This document shows, piece by piece, positions 42,383-50,223 of a stretch of 64,000 nt of DNA; positions within the stretch are counted from its first letter, which is position 1; each line of letters opens with the position of its first letter. The notes beneath the pieces were generated by a model, which saw only the letters and a list, made by a program, of their open reading frames with translations, had not been told where the DNA came from and searched no databases. Location: assembly GCF_022829635.1 (NCBI RefSeq), contig NZ_JAKSYO010000207.1:1-64000 (forward strand). Direction: 5' to 3'. This DNA is from Methylobacterium sp. E-066. GTDB taxonomy: Bacteria; Pseudomonadota; Alphaproteobacteria; Rhizobiales; Beijerinckiaceae. A program made the position numbers and the translations under genes.

Positions 42383-42565
42383 CGGTCTGGTCTCGGACGG
42401 GCGACGTTGGGACCGAAGGGCCGACGCGCGATAGCAATTCCTTTCCAGTTGTTCCCGAAGCGGGCTGCGCCGCAGGTTGTCGAGACCGCAACCCGCACGC
42501 ATGACGGGTCTCCGCCGCCCTTGTCCCTATGGGCCGGACCGCAGCGTGAAGTGCGATCGAACATG

Positions 42566-43405
42566 TCAGGCCGCCCCCGCGAGCGGCAGCCCGAGCGGGG
42601 TCAGGCGCGGCAGCGGGGGTTGGCCGTCCCGGGGGCGCAGCAGGTCGAGGCAGCGCCGCTTCAGGGCGACGAAGTCGGGATCGGTGACGAGGTCGCGGCC
42701 GCGCGGGCGCGGGAAGGCCAGCGGGATGTCCTCCAGGATGCGGCCGGGACGGGCCGACATCACCAGCACCCGGTCGCCCAGGAACAGCGCCTCGTCGATG
42801 TCGTGGGTCACGAAGACCACCGTGGTCGGCAGGCGCGTCCAGATGTCGAGCAGCAATTCCTGCATCATCAGGCGCGTCTGCGCGTCCAGCGCCCCGAAGG
42901 GCTCGTCCATCAGCAGAATGCGGGGCCGGTTGATCAGCACTCGGGCGATCTCGACCCGCTGCTGCATGCCGCCTGATAGCTCCGCGGGATAGCGCTCGGC
43001 GAAGTCCGCCAGCCCGACCAGCGCCAGGAACTCGCGGGCCCGGGCAAGCCGCTCGGCTCGACCGACGCCGCGCATCTTCGGCCCGAACGCGACGTTGTCC
43101 ACGACCCGCTGCCACGGCAGCAGCGTGTGCTGCTGGAAGACGATGCCGCGCTCCGGGTGCGGGCCGGCCACGGGTTGACCGTCCAACGCAAGACTACCGC
43201 GGGCGAGATCGAGATGGCCGGCGAGCGCGCCGAGCAGGGTCGACTTCCCGCATCCCGACGGCCCGAGCAGGCACACGAACTGACGCGGCGGGATCGTGAG
43301 GTCGATGTCGCGCACGACCTCGAAAGCTTCGGCACCGGCCCCGAGCCGGATCGCGGCGCCGGTGATGTCGATGCGGCCCGCGGCCGATGCCGAAGCGACG
43401 CTCAC
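42566..43405 (-). CDS. Sulfonate/nitrate-type ABC transporter ATPase
   Basis: The 279-residue ATPase has Walker A GPSGCGKST (about 50), Q-loop FQQHTLLPWQ, signature LSGGMQQR, Walker B ILLMDEP and H-loop THDIDEALFLGDRV. This fits SsuB/TauB. Its GTG start overlaps the stop of the permease as GTGA. It serves the permease at 43402 and the binding protein at 44256. The 183-base gap to the DUF971 gene is the only sizeable one in the operon. Confidence 0.92.
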   Translation of the reverse strand: MSVASASAAGRIDITGAAIRLGAGAEAFEVVRDIDLTIPPRQFVCLLGPSGCGKSTLLGALAGHLDLARGSLALDGQPVAGPHPERGIVFQQHTLLPWQRVVDNVAFGPKMRGVGRAERLARAREFLALVGLADFAERYPAELSGGMQQRVEIARVLINRPRILLMDEPFGALDAQTRLMMQELLLDIWTRLPTTVVFVTHDIDEALFLGDRVLVMSARPGRILEDIPLAFPRPRGRDLVTDPDFVALKRRCLDLLRPRDGQPPLPRLTPLGLPLAGAA

Positions 43406-44259
43406 GGGCGGCCTCCCCGGGTCCACGGCATGGCCAGTCGGCCGAGCCCGCGCACTGCGACGCTCGAGCCCATGCCGAGGAGGCCGATCAGCAGCATGCC
43501 GACGACGATGTCGTCGTAATTCTGCAACGTGTAGGATTCCCAGGTGAAGTAGCCGATCCCGTACTGGCCCGAGATCATCTCGGCGGTGACCAGGCAGAAC
43601 CAGGCTGTGCCCATGCCGATGGCCGCGCCCGTGACGATGCTCGGCAGCGCCGCCGGGATCACCACCTCGCGCAGGATCGCGACCGGCCCGGCACCGAGGC
43701 TCCGGGCGGATGCCACGAGGCGCGGGCTGGCCGCTTCCGCCCCGTGCACGGTGTTCAGGAGGATCGGGAACAGCGCGCCCGTGAAGGTGATGAACACCAT
43801 CGAGGCCTCCGACGACGGGAACATCAGGATCGCGAGCGGGATCCAGGCGACCGCCGGGATCGGACGCAGCACTTCGAGGGGCGGCAGCAGGAGGTCGCCC
43901 GCCAGGCGCGAGCGGCCGATGGCGAGGCCGAGGCCGATCCCGGCGACGAGCGCCGCCAGGAAGCCGCCGAGCACCCGCGCGAGGCTGGCCCCGAGATGGG
44001 CGCCGAGCTTCGGCGCATGCGCCAGCGCCCAGGCCGCCCGCGCCACCGCGGCGGGGGTCGGGACGTTGCGGAAGGTGACGAGGCCGAGATCGAGCTTCAG
44101 GCTCGCCGCGAGATGCCAAGCGAGGAGGCCGAGACCGAGCGCACCGGCCCGGATCGCAAGGCGGCGAACCGGCAACGGGGTGAGCCGGCGCGACGTCGCC
44201 CGCGCCCCCGGCCGCGCCGTCAGGGCGACGCCGGGGGCGCCGAGGGTTCCGGCACTCAT
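43402..44259 (-). CDS. Sulfonate/nitrate-type ABC transporter permease
   Basis: The 285-residue protein has a basic cytoplasmic N-terminus, six hydrophobic segments and an EAA loop (VASARSLGAGPVAILREVVIPAALPSIVTGAAIGMGTAWFCLV) as in SsuC. It overlaps the binding-protein stop and the ATPase start by four bases each. Together the three make one importer. Confidence 0.92.
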   Translation of the reverse strand: MSAGTLGAPGVALTARPGARATSRRLTPLPVRRLAIRAGALGLGLLAWHLAASLKLDLGLVTFRNVPTPAAVARAAWALAHAPKLGAHLGASLARVLGGFLAALVAGIGLGLAIGRSRLAGDLLLPPLEVLRPIPAVAWIPLAILMFPSSEASMVFITFTGALFPILLNTVHGAEAASPRLVASARSLGAGPVAILREVVIPAALPSIVTGAAIGMGTAWFCLVTAEMISGQYGIGYFTWESYTLQNYDDIVVGMLLIGLLGMGSSVAVRGLGRLAMPWTRGGRP

Positions 44260-45674
44260 CGGGCGCTGAGCCGCGCCGCGCCTGCACGGGCAGCGGCGAA
44301 ATCGAGCACCTCGCCGCCCTTGGCCTTGGCGAAAGCCTCGGCATCGCCCTTGAGCAGGAAGGCGCTGAGGCGGCGCTCGGGATCGCGCACGTACCAGGCC
44401 TGCGCGGCGAACAGCTTGATGCCGCTGTTTCGGTCCTGCGCGTAGACGACGCGCGCGCTGCCGCCCCCCTGCTCCAGCGTGGCGAGCGCCGCGAGCGCCG
44501 CCTCGGGCGAGGCGTAGTGGCGGACCTTGTCCTCGCGCGTCACCCAGATCTGGGCGACGCGCGAGACGTCGGTGATCGGCTGGCCAGTCCCGGCGTCCAC
44601 GGCCTTGAGCGGCGCCTGGGCGTAGTCCTTCAGCCAGGCCTCGTAGTCGATCCCGGCCTGTGCGGCGGCCGCGCGCACGAAGCGGTCGTCGACGAACCGG
44701 TCGACGTCGAGATCGCCATCAGCCTTCTTCAGGAGCGTCAGGGTCTCGATCGAGGTCTTCAGGGCCTGCCGGTATTCCGGCTTCCAGGTGATGTCGCGGG
44801 TCTGCAGGCCCAGCGGCCCGTGGAACAGGTAGACGACCTCCGCCTCGATACCCGTCACGCGCGCGATCAGTTCGGCGTAGTGCTCGGGCTCGGCCGCGAT
44901 CAGCCGATCCGCCTCGATCGCCGCGCGCAGGTAGGCCGTGACAATCTCGGGGTAGCGCTCCGCATAGGCCGCGTCGACCAACGCGCCGTGGAAGGTCGGG
45001 GCGTTCGACTGCGAGCCGTCGTAGATCTTCCGGGCGATGCCGCGCCAGGGGAACAGTTCGGCGAAGGGCACGAAATCGGCATGCGCGTCGATCTTGTTGG
45101 CCTTCAGCGCCGAGCCCGCGACCTCCGGCGCCTGCGTGATGATGGTCACGTCCCGCTCGGGATCCCAGCCCTGCGCCTTCACGGCCCGCAGCAGCAGGCC
45201 GTGGGCGGTGGAAGCGAAGGGCACCGAGATGGTCTTGCCCTTGAGCTCAGTGAAGGCCTGCACCGGGGAGGCGACGGGCACGACCACCCCGTTGCCGCTG
45301 CCCGTGAGGCTGCCCGAGAGCACGCTGAGGAACAGGCTGCGCCGCCCCGCCTTGGCGAAGGCGGCGCCGTTCAGGGAGCCCGGAAAGTCGGCCATCGCGC
45401 CGAGATCGAGCTTGCCGGCGACCATCTCGTTGGTCAGCGGCGCGCCGCTGGTGAAGTTGCGCCACTGGATATCGTAGGTGGCATCCTTGTACGTGCCGTC
45501 ATGCGGCAGGAATTTTTCGAGGAGCTTCAGCTCCCGGATCAGCAGACCGCCTGTGGCGCAGTTGATTGTGGTGTCCTGCGTGCCCACGGCGACACGGATG
45601 GTCTCCGCCTGCGCCATCGTCGCGAGGGTGGAGACCGCGAGCAGGATTGCGGTGAGGCGGCGAAGGGGGATCAC
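44256..45674 (-). CDS. Long SsuA/NrtA-like substrate-binding protein
   Basis: The 472-residue protein is longer than SsuA (usually 320-360) and closer to NrtA-type length. It has a signal peptide to MAQA, RVAVGTQDTTINCATGGLLIRELKLLEKFLP, MVAGKLDLGAMADFPGSLNG and a C-terminal TRDITWKPEYRQALKTSIETL extension. The GTG start has AGGAG eight bases upstream. It heads the operon that ends in the flavoprotein, ferredoxin and HEAT genes, so the imported ligand is probably the substrate of that enzyme or its precursor. About 80 bases upstream is the 22-bp palindrome. Confidence 0.9.
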   Translation of the reverse strand: MIPLRRLTAILLAVSTLATMAQAETIRVAVGTQDTTINCATGGLLIRELKLLEKFLPHDGTYKDATYDIQWRNFTSGAPLTNEMVAGKLDLGAMADFPGSLNGAAFAKAGRRSLFLSVLSGSLTGSGNGVVVPVASPVQAFTELKGKTISVPFASTAHGLLLRAVKAQGWDPERDVTIITQAPEVAGSALKANKIDAHADFVPFAELFPWRGIARKIYDGSQSNAPTFHGALVDAAYAERYPEIVTAYLRAAIEADRLIAAEPEHYAELIARVTGIEAEVVYLFHGPLGLQTRDITWKPEYRQALKTSIETLTLLKKADGDLDVDRFVDDRFVRAAAAQAGIDYEAWLKDYAQAPLKAVDAGTGQPITDVSRVAQIWVTREDKVRHYASPEAALAALATLEQGGGSARVVYAQDRNSGIKLFAAQAWYVRDPERRLSAFLLKGDAEAFAKAKGGEVLDFAAARAGAARLSAR

Positions 45675-45754
45675 GCGGGCGGCTCCTGAGCGCGGGGCTG
45701 CGTCCCGACGGCGCGCGGGAGCAGGCGCAATGTTCGCCGCCGAGGGGACCGGCA

Positions 45755-45776
45755 AGACAGCAATTAATTGCTGTCT
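45755..45776. promoter_or_regulatory. Perfect 22-bp palindrome, likely operator
   Basis: The sequence from AGACAGCAATT to its exact complement AATTGCTGTCT is symmetric over all 22 bases. It lies between the divergent binding-protein gene (start 45674) and the Crp/Fnr-type regulator (start 45946), the right place to control both. It is not a standard CRP or FNR box (TGTGA or TTGAT half-sites), so the regulator may have its own specificity. Confidence 0.75.
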
Positions 45777-45945
45777 CGTCGAAGATCCTGCCTTTGTCCG
45801 TACCGCCGAGGTGACGGAAAGAAGAGTCTCTTCGATGCCGATCATCAGAGATAAAATTCTCCGGCGCGAGAAATGTTTGGACTGGTTCAAAATCTTGCGG
45901 CGCGCATAGTCGGGGTGTTGGACTCTGCCGAACCGGATCTTCCTG

Positions 45946-46713
45946 ATGCCGCCCGCGCTCGCCGCCCTGACTGCCCCGTCACGGGCGCCCGCGCCCCTGA
46001 TCGTCAGCGCCCTGTTCCTGAGCGAGACCATCGAGGGGCTGGATGACGGGGCGACCTTCCTCGATGGCCTGCCGCAGGCCGACATCGCGCGCCTGCGGGC
46101 GGCCGGGCGCAGCCTCACCCTCGCGCAGGGCCAGAGCGTGTTCCGCCAGGGCGAACCGCATGGCGGCATCTTTTTGATCGAGGCCGGACGGATCCGGGTG
46201 TTCTATACCGGGCCGTCCGGCCGGCAGATCACCCTCGCCTACTGGACGGCGGGTCATTTCATCGGCGGCCCGAGCCTGACCGGCGGCGGATTCCATCACT
46301 GGTCGGGGGAGGCGATCGAGCCCTCCCGGGTCACCGCGCTCTCGGCCGCGACCTTGCGCAGCCTGATCCGCCAGATGCCGGATTTCGCCCTATGCCTGAT
46401 CGAGGCGCTGGAGGCGAAGGGCCGCTGCTACACCGCGATGGCGCAGATGCTGGGCACCCGCTCGGTGATCGAGCGCCTGGCACAGCTCCTCCTCAATCTC
46501 GGCGATCTCTACGGGCGGAAGGAAGCGGGCGCCCGCATCATCGAACGGCGCATCACGCATGACGAGATCGCCGCCCTCATCGGCTCGACCCGGCAATGGG
46601 TGACGATGATGCTCAAGCGCTTTCAGGCCGACGGCATCGTCGCCGTGGACAAGGCGTCCATCCGCATCCTCCACCCGGAGCGTTTGACCGCCATCGTCCA
46701 AGCGGCTGCTTGA
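45946..46713 (+). CDS. Crp/Fnr-family transcription regulator
   Basis: The 255-residue protein has a cyclic-nucleotide-binding-type beta-roll (about 50-150, FRQGEPHGGIFLIEAGRIRVFYTGPSGRQITLAYW) and a C-terminal winged helix (RRITHDEIAALIGSTRQWVTMMLKRFQADGIVAV). No cysteine cluster for an Fnr-type iron-sulfur site is seen at the N-terminus, so it is not a typical oxygen sensor. Divergent from the seven-gene operon across a perfect palindrome, it probably controls that operon. The effector is unknown. ATG 45946 follows GATCTTCCTG; a downstream start would lose the N-terminal helix. Confidence 0.88.
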   Translation: MPPALAALTAPSRAPAPLIVSALFLSETIEGLDDGATFLDGLPQADIARLRAAGRSLTLAQGQSVFRQGEPHGGIFLIEAGRIRVFYTGPSGRQITLAYWTAGHFIGGPSLTGGGFHHWSGEAIEPSRVTALSAATLRSLIRQMPDFALCLIEALEAKGRCYTAMAQMLGTRSVIERLAQLLLNLGDLYGRKEAGARIIERRITHDEIAALIGSTRQWVTMMLKRFQADGIVAVDKASIRILHPERLTAIVQAAA

Positions 46714-46752
46714 GGCGGGCCCTAGGCCGAATCGCAAGGGTCGGCTCGCGGT

Positions 46753-48381
46753 TCACGCCTCCGCGGCGACGGGTCGGGGCGCCGGCAGGCGCTGGCCGGG
46801 AATCGCCGCGATGAGGTCGCGGGTATAGGGGTCGCGGGGCCGCTCGAAGACCGCCTCGACCGTGCCTTGCTCGACCGCGCGGCCGTCGCGCAGGACCGTG
46901 ACGGTGTCGGCGATCCGCCGGACCACCGCGAGGTCGTGCGACACGAACAGGTAGGTCAACCCGCGCTCGGCCTGCATGCCGTCGAGGAGGCGCAGGATTT
47001 GCGCCTGCACGGTCACGTCGAGCGCCGAGACCGCCTCGTCGAGGATCAGGATCTTCGGTTCAAGCACCAGGGCGCGGGCGATCGCGACGCGCTGGCGCTG
47101 CCCGCCCGAAAGCGCGGCCGGACGCCGTCGGAGGAGGCCGGATGGCAGGCCGACCCGCTCGACGATCTCCGCCACGCGCCGGGCCCGCTCGGCCCGGGCG
47201 ACTGGCTCGAAGTTGAGGAGCGGCTCCTCGACGATCGCCTCGATCGTCTGGCGCGGGTCGAGGGAGGAGAACGGATTCTGGTAGACCAGCTGGATGCGGC
47301 GCCGGAACGCCCGCAGCGTGTCGCCGCGCAGCGTCGCGAGGTCGAGCCCGTCGACCAGGATCCGGCCGGCGGACGGCCGCTCCAGGCCGACGATCGCCCG
47401 GATGGTGGTGGACTTGCCCGAGCCGGATTCCCCGACGATGGCGTGGGTGGTGCCCGGCGCGACCGTGAAGGACAGCCCGTCCACGGCCCGGAACGGGCGC
47501 CGGCCGGCGCCGGGATAATCCCGGGCGAGGGTCTCGACGACCACGGCCGGCGGTCCTTCCCGCGGCGCTGGAATCGGGCGAAGCCGGGGTGCGGCGAGCG
47601 ACGGAATATCGGCGAGGAGCTGGCGGGTATAGGCGCTGCGCGGCGCGGACAGCACGGCCGCGGCCGGGCCGCGCTCCTGGACGCTGCCGTCGCGCAGCAC
47701 GACGATCCGGTCGGCGCGGTCGGCGGCGACGCCGAGGTCGTGGGTGACGAGAAGGAGCGCGGTGCCGCTCTCGCGGCGCAGCGTGTCGATCAGGTCGAGG
47801 ATGCGCTTCTGGACCGTGACGTCGAGGGCGCTGGTCGGCTCGTCGGCGATGATGAGGCTCGGGCGCAGGGCCGTGGCGATGGCGATCAGCACGCGCTGCT
47901 TCATGCCGCCGGAGAGCTGGTGCGGGTACTGGCCGAGCCGCAGGGCCGGCTGCGACAGCCCGACCTGGGCGAGCAGGTCGAGGCTGGCCTCCCGGATCTC
48001 GGCGCGTCCCAGCCGGCGATGCAGCCGCAGGATCTCGCCGACCTGGGCGCCGATCGTCTTAACCGGGTTCAGGGACGAGCCCGGATCCTGCGGGATCAGG
48101 CTGATCCGTTCCCCGCGCAGAGCGTCGAGGCGGCGCTGCGACCAGCCGGCGATGTCGGTGCCGGCGAGCCGGATCGCGCCGCCGTCGATCCGGCCCCCCT
48201 CGGGCAGCAGGCCGATCACCGCCTGGACGAGGGTCGTTTTGCCGGAGCCCGACTCGCCGACCAGAGCCACGACCTCGCCGGCGGCGACGTCCAGCGAGAT
48301 CCCGTGCACCACCCGGCGGCGATCCGGCCCGTCGGCGTAGGAGACGTCGAGATGATCGATCGCGAGGAGCGGCGCGCTCAT
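46753..48381 (-). CDS. Peptide-type ABC transporter, fused double ATPase (DppD-DppF type)
   Basis: The 542-residue protein carries two complete ATP-binding cassettes. The first has Walker A GESGSGKTT (about 41-49), signature LSGGMKQR and Walker B LIIADEPTSALD. The second has Walker A GESGSGKST, signature LSGGQRQR and Walker B ILILDEAVSALD; the second lacks the Pro of the usual DEP. Such fusions serve peptide, nickel or glutathione importers (GsiA-like). It overlaps the DppC-like permease by four bases. With the permeases and binding protein it makes a complete importer in the sulfur region. Confidence 0.92.
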   Translation of the reverse strand: MSAPLLAIDHLDVSYADGPDRRRVVHGISLDVAAGEVVALVGESGSGKTTLVQAVIGLLPEGGRIDGGAIRLAGTDIAGWSQRRLDALRGERISLIPQDPGSSLNPVKTIGAQVGEILRLHRRLGRAEIREASLDLLAQVGLSQPALRLGQYPHQLSGGMKQRVLIAIATALRPSLIIADEPTSALDVTVQKRILDLIDTLRRESGTALLLVTHDLGVAADRADRIVVLRDGSVQERGPAAAVLSAPRSAYTRQLLADIPSLAAPRLRPIPAPREGPPAVVVETLARDYPGAGRRPFRAVDGLSFTVAPGTTHAIVGESGSGKSTTIRAIVGLERPSAGRILVDGLDLATLRGDTLRAFRRRIQLVYQNPFSSLDPRQTIEAIVEEPLLNFEPVARAERARRVAEIVERVGLPSGLLRRRPAALSGGQRQRVAIARALVLEPKILILDEAVSALDVTVQAQILRLLDGMQAERGLTYLFVSHDLAVVRRIADTVTVLRDGRAVEQGTVEAVFERPRDPYTRDLIAAIPGQRLPAPRPVAAEA

Positions 48382-49277
48382 CGGGGGCTCCCGGCGAACG
48401 CGCGGCTGATGCGGTTCGCCGAGAGCACCACCAGCACCACCACGATCCCCGGCGCTGTGGTGATCCACGACGCGCGGGAAATGTAGTTGCGGCCCTCCGC
48501 GATCAGCAGGCCCCATTCCGGAGTCGGCGGCGGCGCGCCGTAGCCAAGGAAGCCCAGGGTCGAGATCGACAGGATCGCGGTGCCGAACTGGAGCGCCGCG
48601 AGGCCGATGACCGAGGTCAGCGAGTTCGGCAGCACGTGCCGCCAGAGCACGCGCCAGAAGGTACCCCCGGAGCCGTAGGCGGCCTCGACGTAGTCGGCGC
48701 CGCGCACGCGCACGACTTCGGAGCGGGTCAGCCGGGCGAAGCTCGCCACGGAGGCGAGCCCGACCGCGATCGCGGCATTCACCGTGCCGAAGCCGAGGAG
48801 CACGATGATGGTCAGCGACAGCAGCAGCGTCGGGATCGCCAGCAAGGTGTCCACGAGCCGCATCACCAGGAGGTCCACGAGCCCGCCCCTCGCGCCGGCC
48901 ACGAGGCCGAGACTCGTCCCGGCGAGGAGCCCGACGGTCACGGCGACGAAGGCGCCGGACAGGGAATGGACCGCGCCGTGCACGATCCGGGCATACAGGT
49001 CGCGGCCTAAGGCGTCGGTGCCGAGAAGGTGGGCGGCGCTCGGCGGCAGCAGCTTCTCGCGGGCGATGCCGGCGACCGGGTTCTGGCCGGCGAACAGGCC
49101 GGGCGCCAGCGCCCAGAGCACGACGGTCGCGATGACGAGCCAGGCCAGCACAAGTCCCGGCGGCGTGCGGCGCAGGGCGGCGAATCCGCCTCGCGCGATC
49201 CGCCGCGCCGCCGCGGCGGGTGCCGTTCGGCCGGCCTCGGAGCCGGAGGCGAAGACGCGCGTCGGGACCGTACTCAT
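48378..49277 (-). CDS. Peptide-type ABC permease (DppC-like)
   Basis: The 299-residue protein has six hydrophobic segments, a LLGTDALGRDLYARIVHG motif and an EAA loop with YVEAAYGSGGTFWRVLWRHVLPNSLTSVIG, standard for DppC/OppC. Stop-start overlaps tie it to both neighbours. Confidence 0.93.
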   Translation of the reverse strand: MSTVPTRVFASGSEAGRTAPAAAARRIARGGFAALRRTPPGLVLAWLVIATVVLWALAPGLFAGQNPVAGIAREKLLPPSAAHLLGTDALGRDLYARIVHGAVHSLSGAFVAVTVGLLAGTSLGLVAGARGGLVDLLVMRLVDTLLAIPTLLLSLTIIVLLGFGTVNAAIAVGLASVASFARLTRSEVVRVRGADYVEAAYGSGGTFWRVLWRHVLPNSLTSVIGLAALQFGTAILSISTLGFLGYGAPPPTPEWGLLIAEGRNYISRASWITTAPGIVVVLVVLSANRISRAFAGSPR

Positions 49278-50212
49278 CGGGCGTCCGCCTCGGCGATGCG
49301 CGGGTCGAGCAGCGGATAGAGGAGATCGACCGCGAGGTTGATGAGGACGAAGGCCGTGGCCGAGATCACCACCACGGCCTGGAGCACCGCCATGTCCTGG
49401 TTGGCCACCGCCTGCTGGGTCAGGGTGCCGAGCCCGTTGAGGCCGAACACCGTCTCGGTGACGACCGCGCCGGCCAGGAGTTCACCGAAGAGCACGCCAG
49501 CGATCGTCAGCGTCGGCAGGAGCGCGTTCGGGACGACGTGGCGCCACAGGACGGAATGGCGGCTCGCGCCCTTCGCTCGCGCCACAGCGACGAAGGGCTG
49601 GGTCAGCACGGCGTCGATGTTGCGCATCAGGATCTGCGCGAGCGGCGCCGAGATCGGCACCGCCAGCGCCGCGACCGGCAGGATCAGCCGCTCCCACGGT
49701 CCCGGGTCGATCACGGGGACGAGCTTGAGCTGGAACGAGAACACCTGGATCAGCAGAATGCCGAGCCAGAACACCGGCACCGAGACGAACAGCGACGGCA
49801 AAGCGGCGAGGCTGTTTCGCAGCCAGACGAAGCCGGTGAGGTTCGACAGGAAGGAGACGGCGAGCGCCAGGATCACCGCCGCCAGAAACCCGAGCGCGGC
49901 GAGCGTCAGCGTCGCGGGCAGGTTCGCCGCGAGGCTATCCCGCACCGGCACCCCGGCCTGCACCGAGGTGCCGAAATCGCCGGTCAGGAAGTTGCCGAGC
50001 GCGTGCAGGTACTGGCTCCAGAGCGGCATGCCGGCGCCGTAGGCAGCGTGGATCTCGGCGATCTGCTCCGGGCTCAGCCCCAGATCCGGGTTCATGAACT
50101 TGATCAGGATCGCGTCGGCGGGCAACGCCTGCAGCAGCAGGAACGAGGCCGTGAACGCGGCGAGCAGGACGACCAGGGCCTGCCCGATGCGCGCGAGGAG
50201 CCGCCGCACCAT
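49274..50212 (-). CDS. Peptide-type ABC permease (DppB-like)
   Basis: The 312-residue protein has the DppB layout: first helix LVVLLAAFTASFLLLQALPADAI, a periplasmic region, SLFVSVPVFWLGILLI, and the EAA loop FVAVARAKGASRHSVLWRHVVPNALLPTLTIAG. The ATG at 50212 removes an unrelated upstream extension. It overlaps DppC and lies 11 bases after the binding protein. Confidence 0.93.
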   Translation of the reverse strand: MVRRLLARIGQALVVLLAAFTASFLLLQALPADAILIKFMNPDLGLSPEQIAEIHAAYGAGMPLWSQYLHALGNFLTGDFGTSVQAGVPVRDSLAANLPATLTLAALGFLAAVILALAVSFLSNLTGFVWLRNSLAALPSLFVSVPVFWLGILLIQVFSFQLKLVPVIDPGPWERLILPVAALAVPISAPLAQILMRNIDAVLTQPFVAVARAKGASRHSVLWRHVVPNALLPTLTIAGVLFGELLAGAVVTETVFGLNGLGTLTQQAVANQDMAVLQAVVVISATAFVLINLAVDLLYPLLDPRIAEADAR

Positions 50213-50223
50213 CGGCAAGGCCC

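Noticed and set aside
46867..48486. Long plus-strand frame opposite the double ATPase gene
   Set aside because: Arginine/alanine/glycine-rich shadow of a real gene with clear Walker motifs on the other strand.
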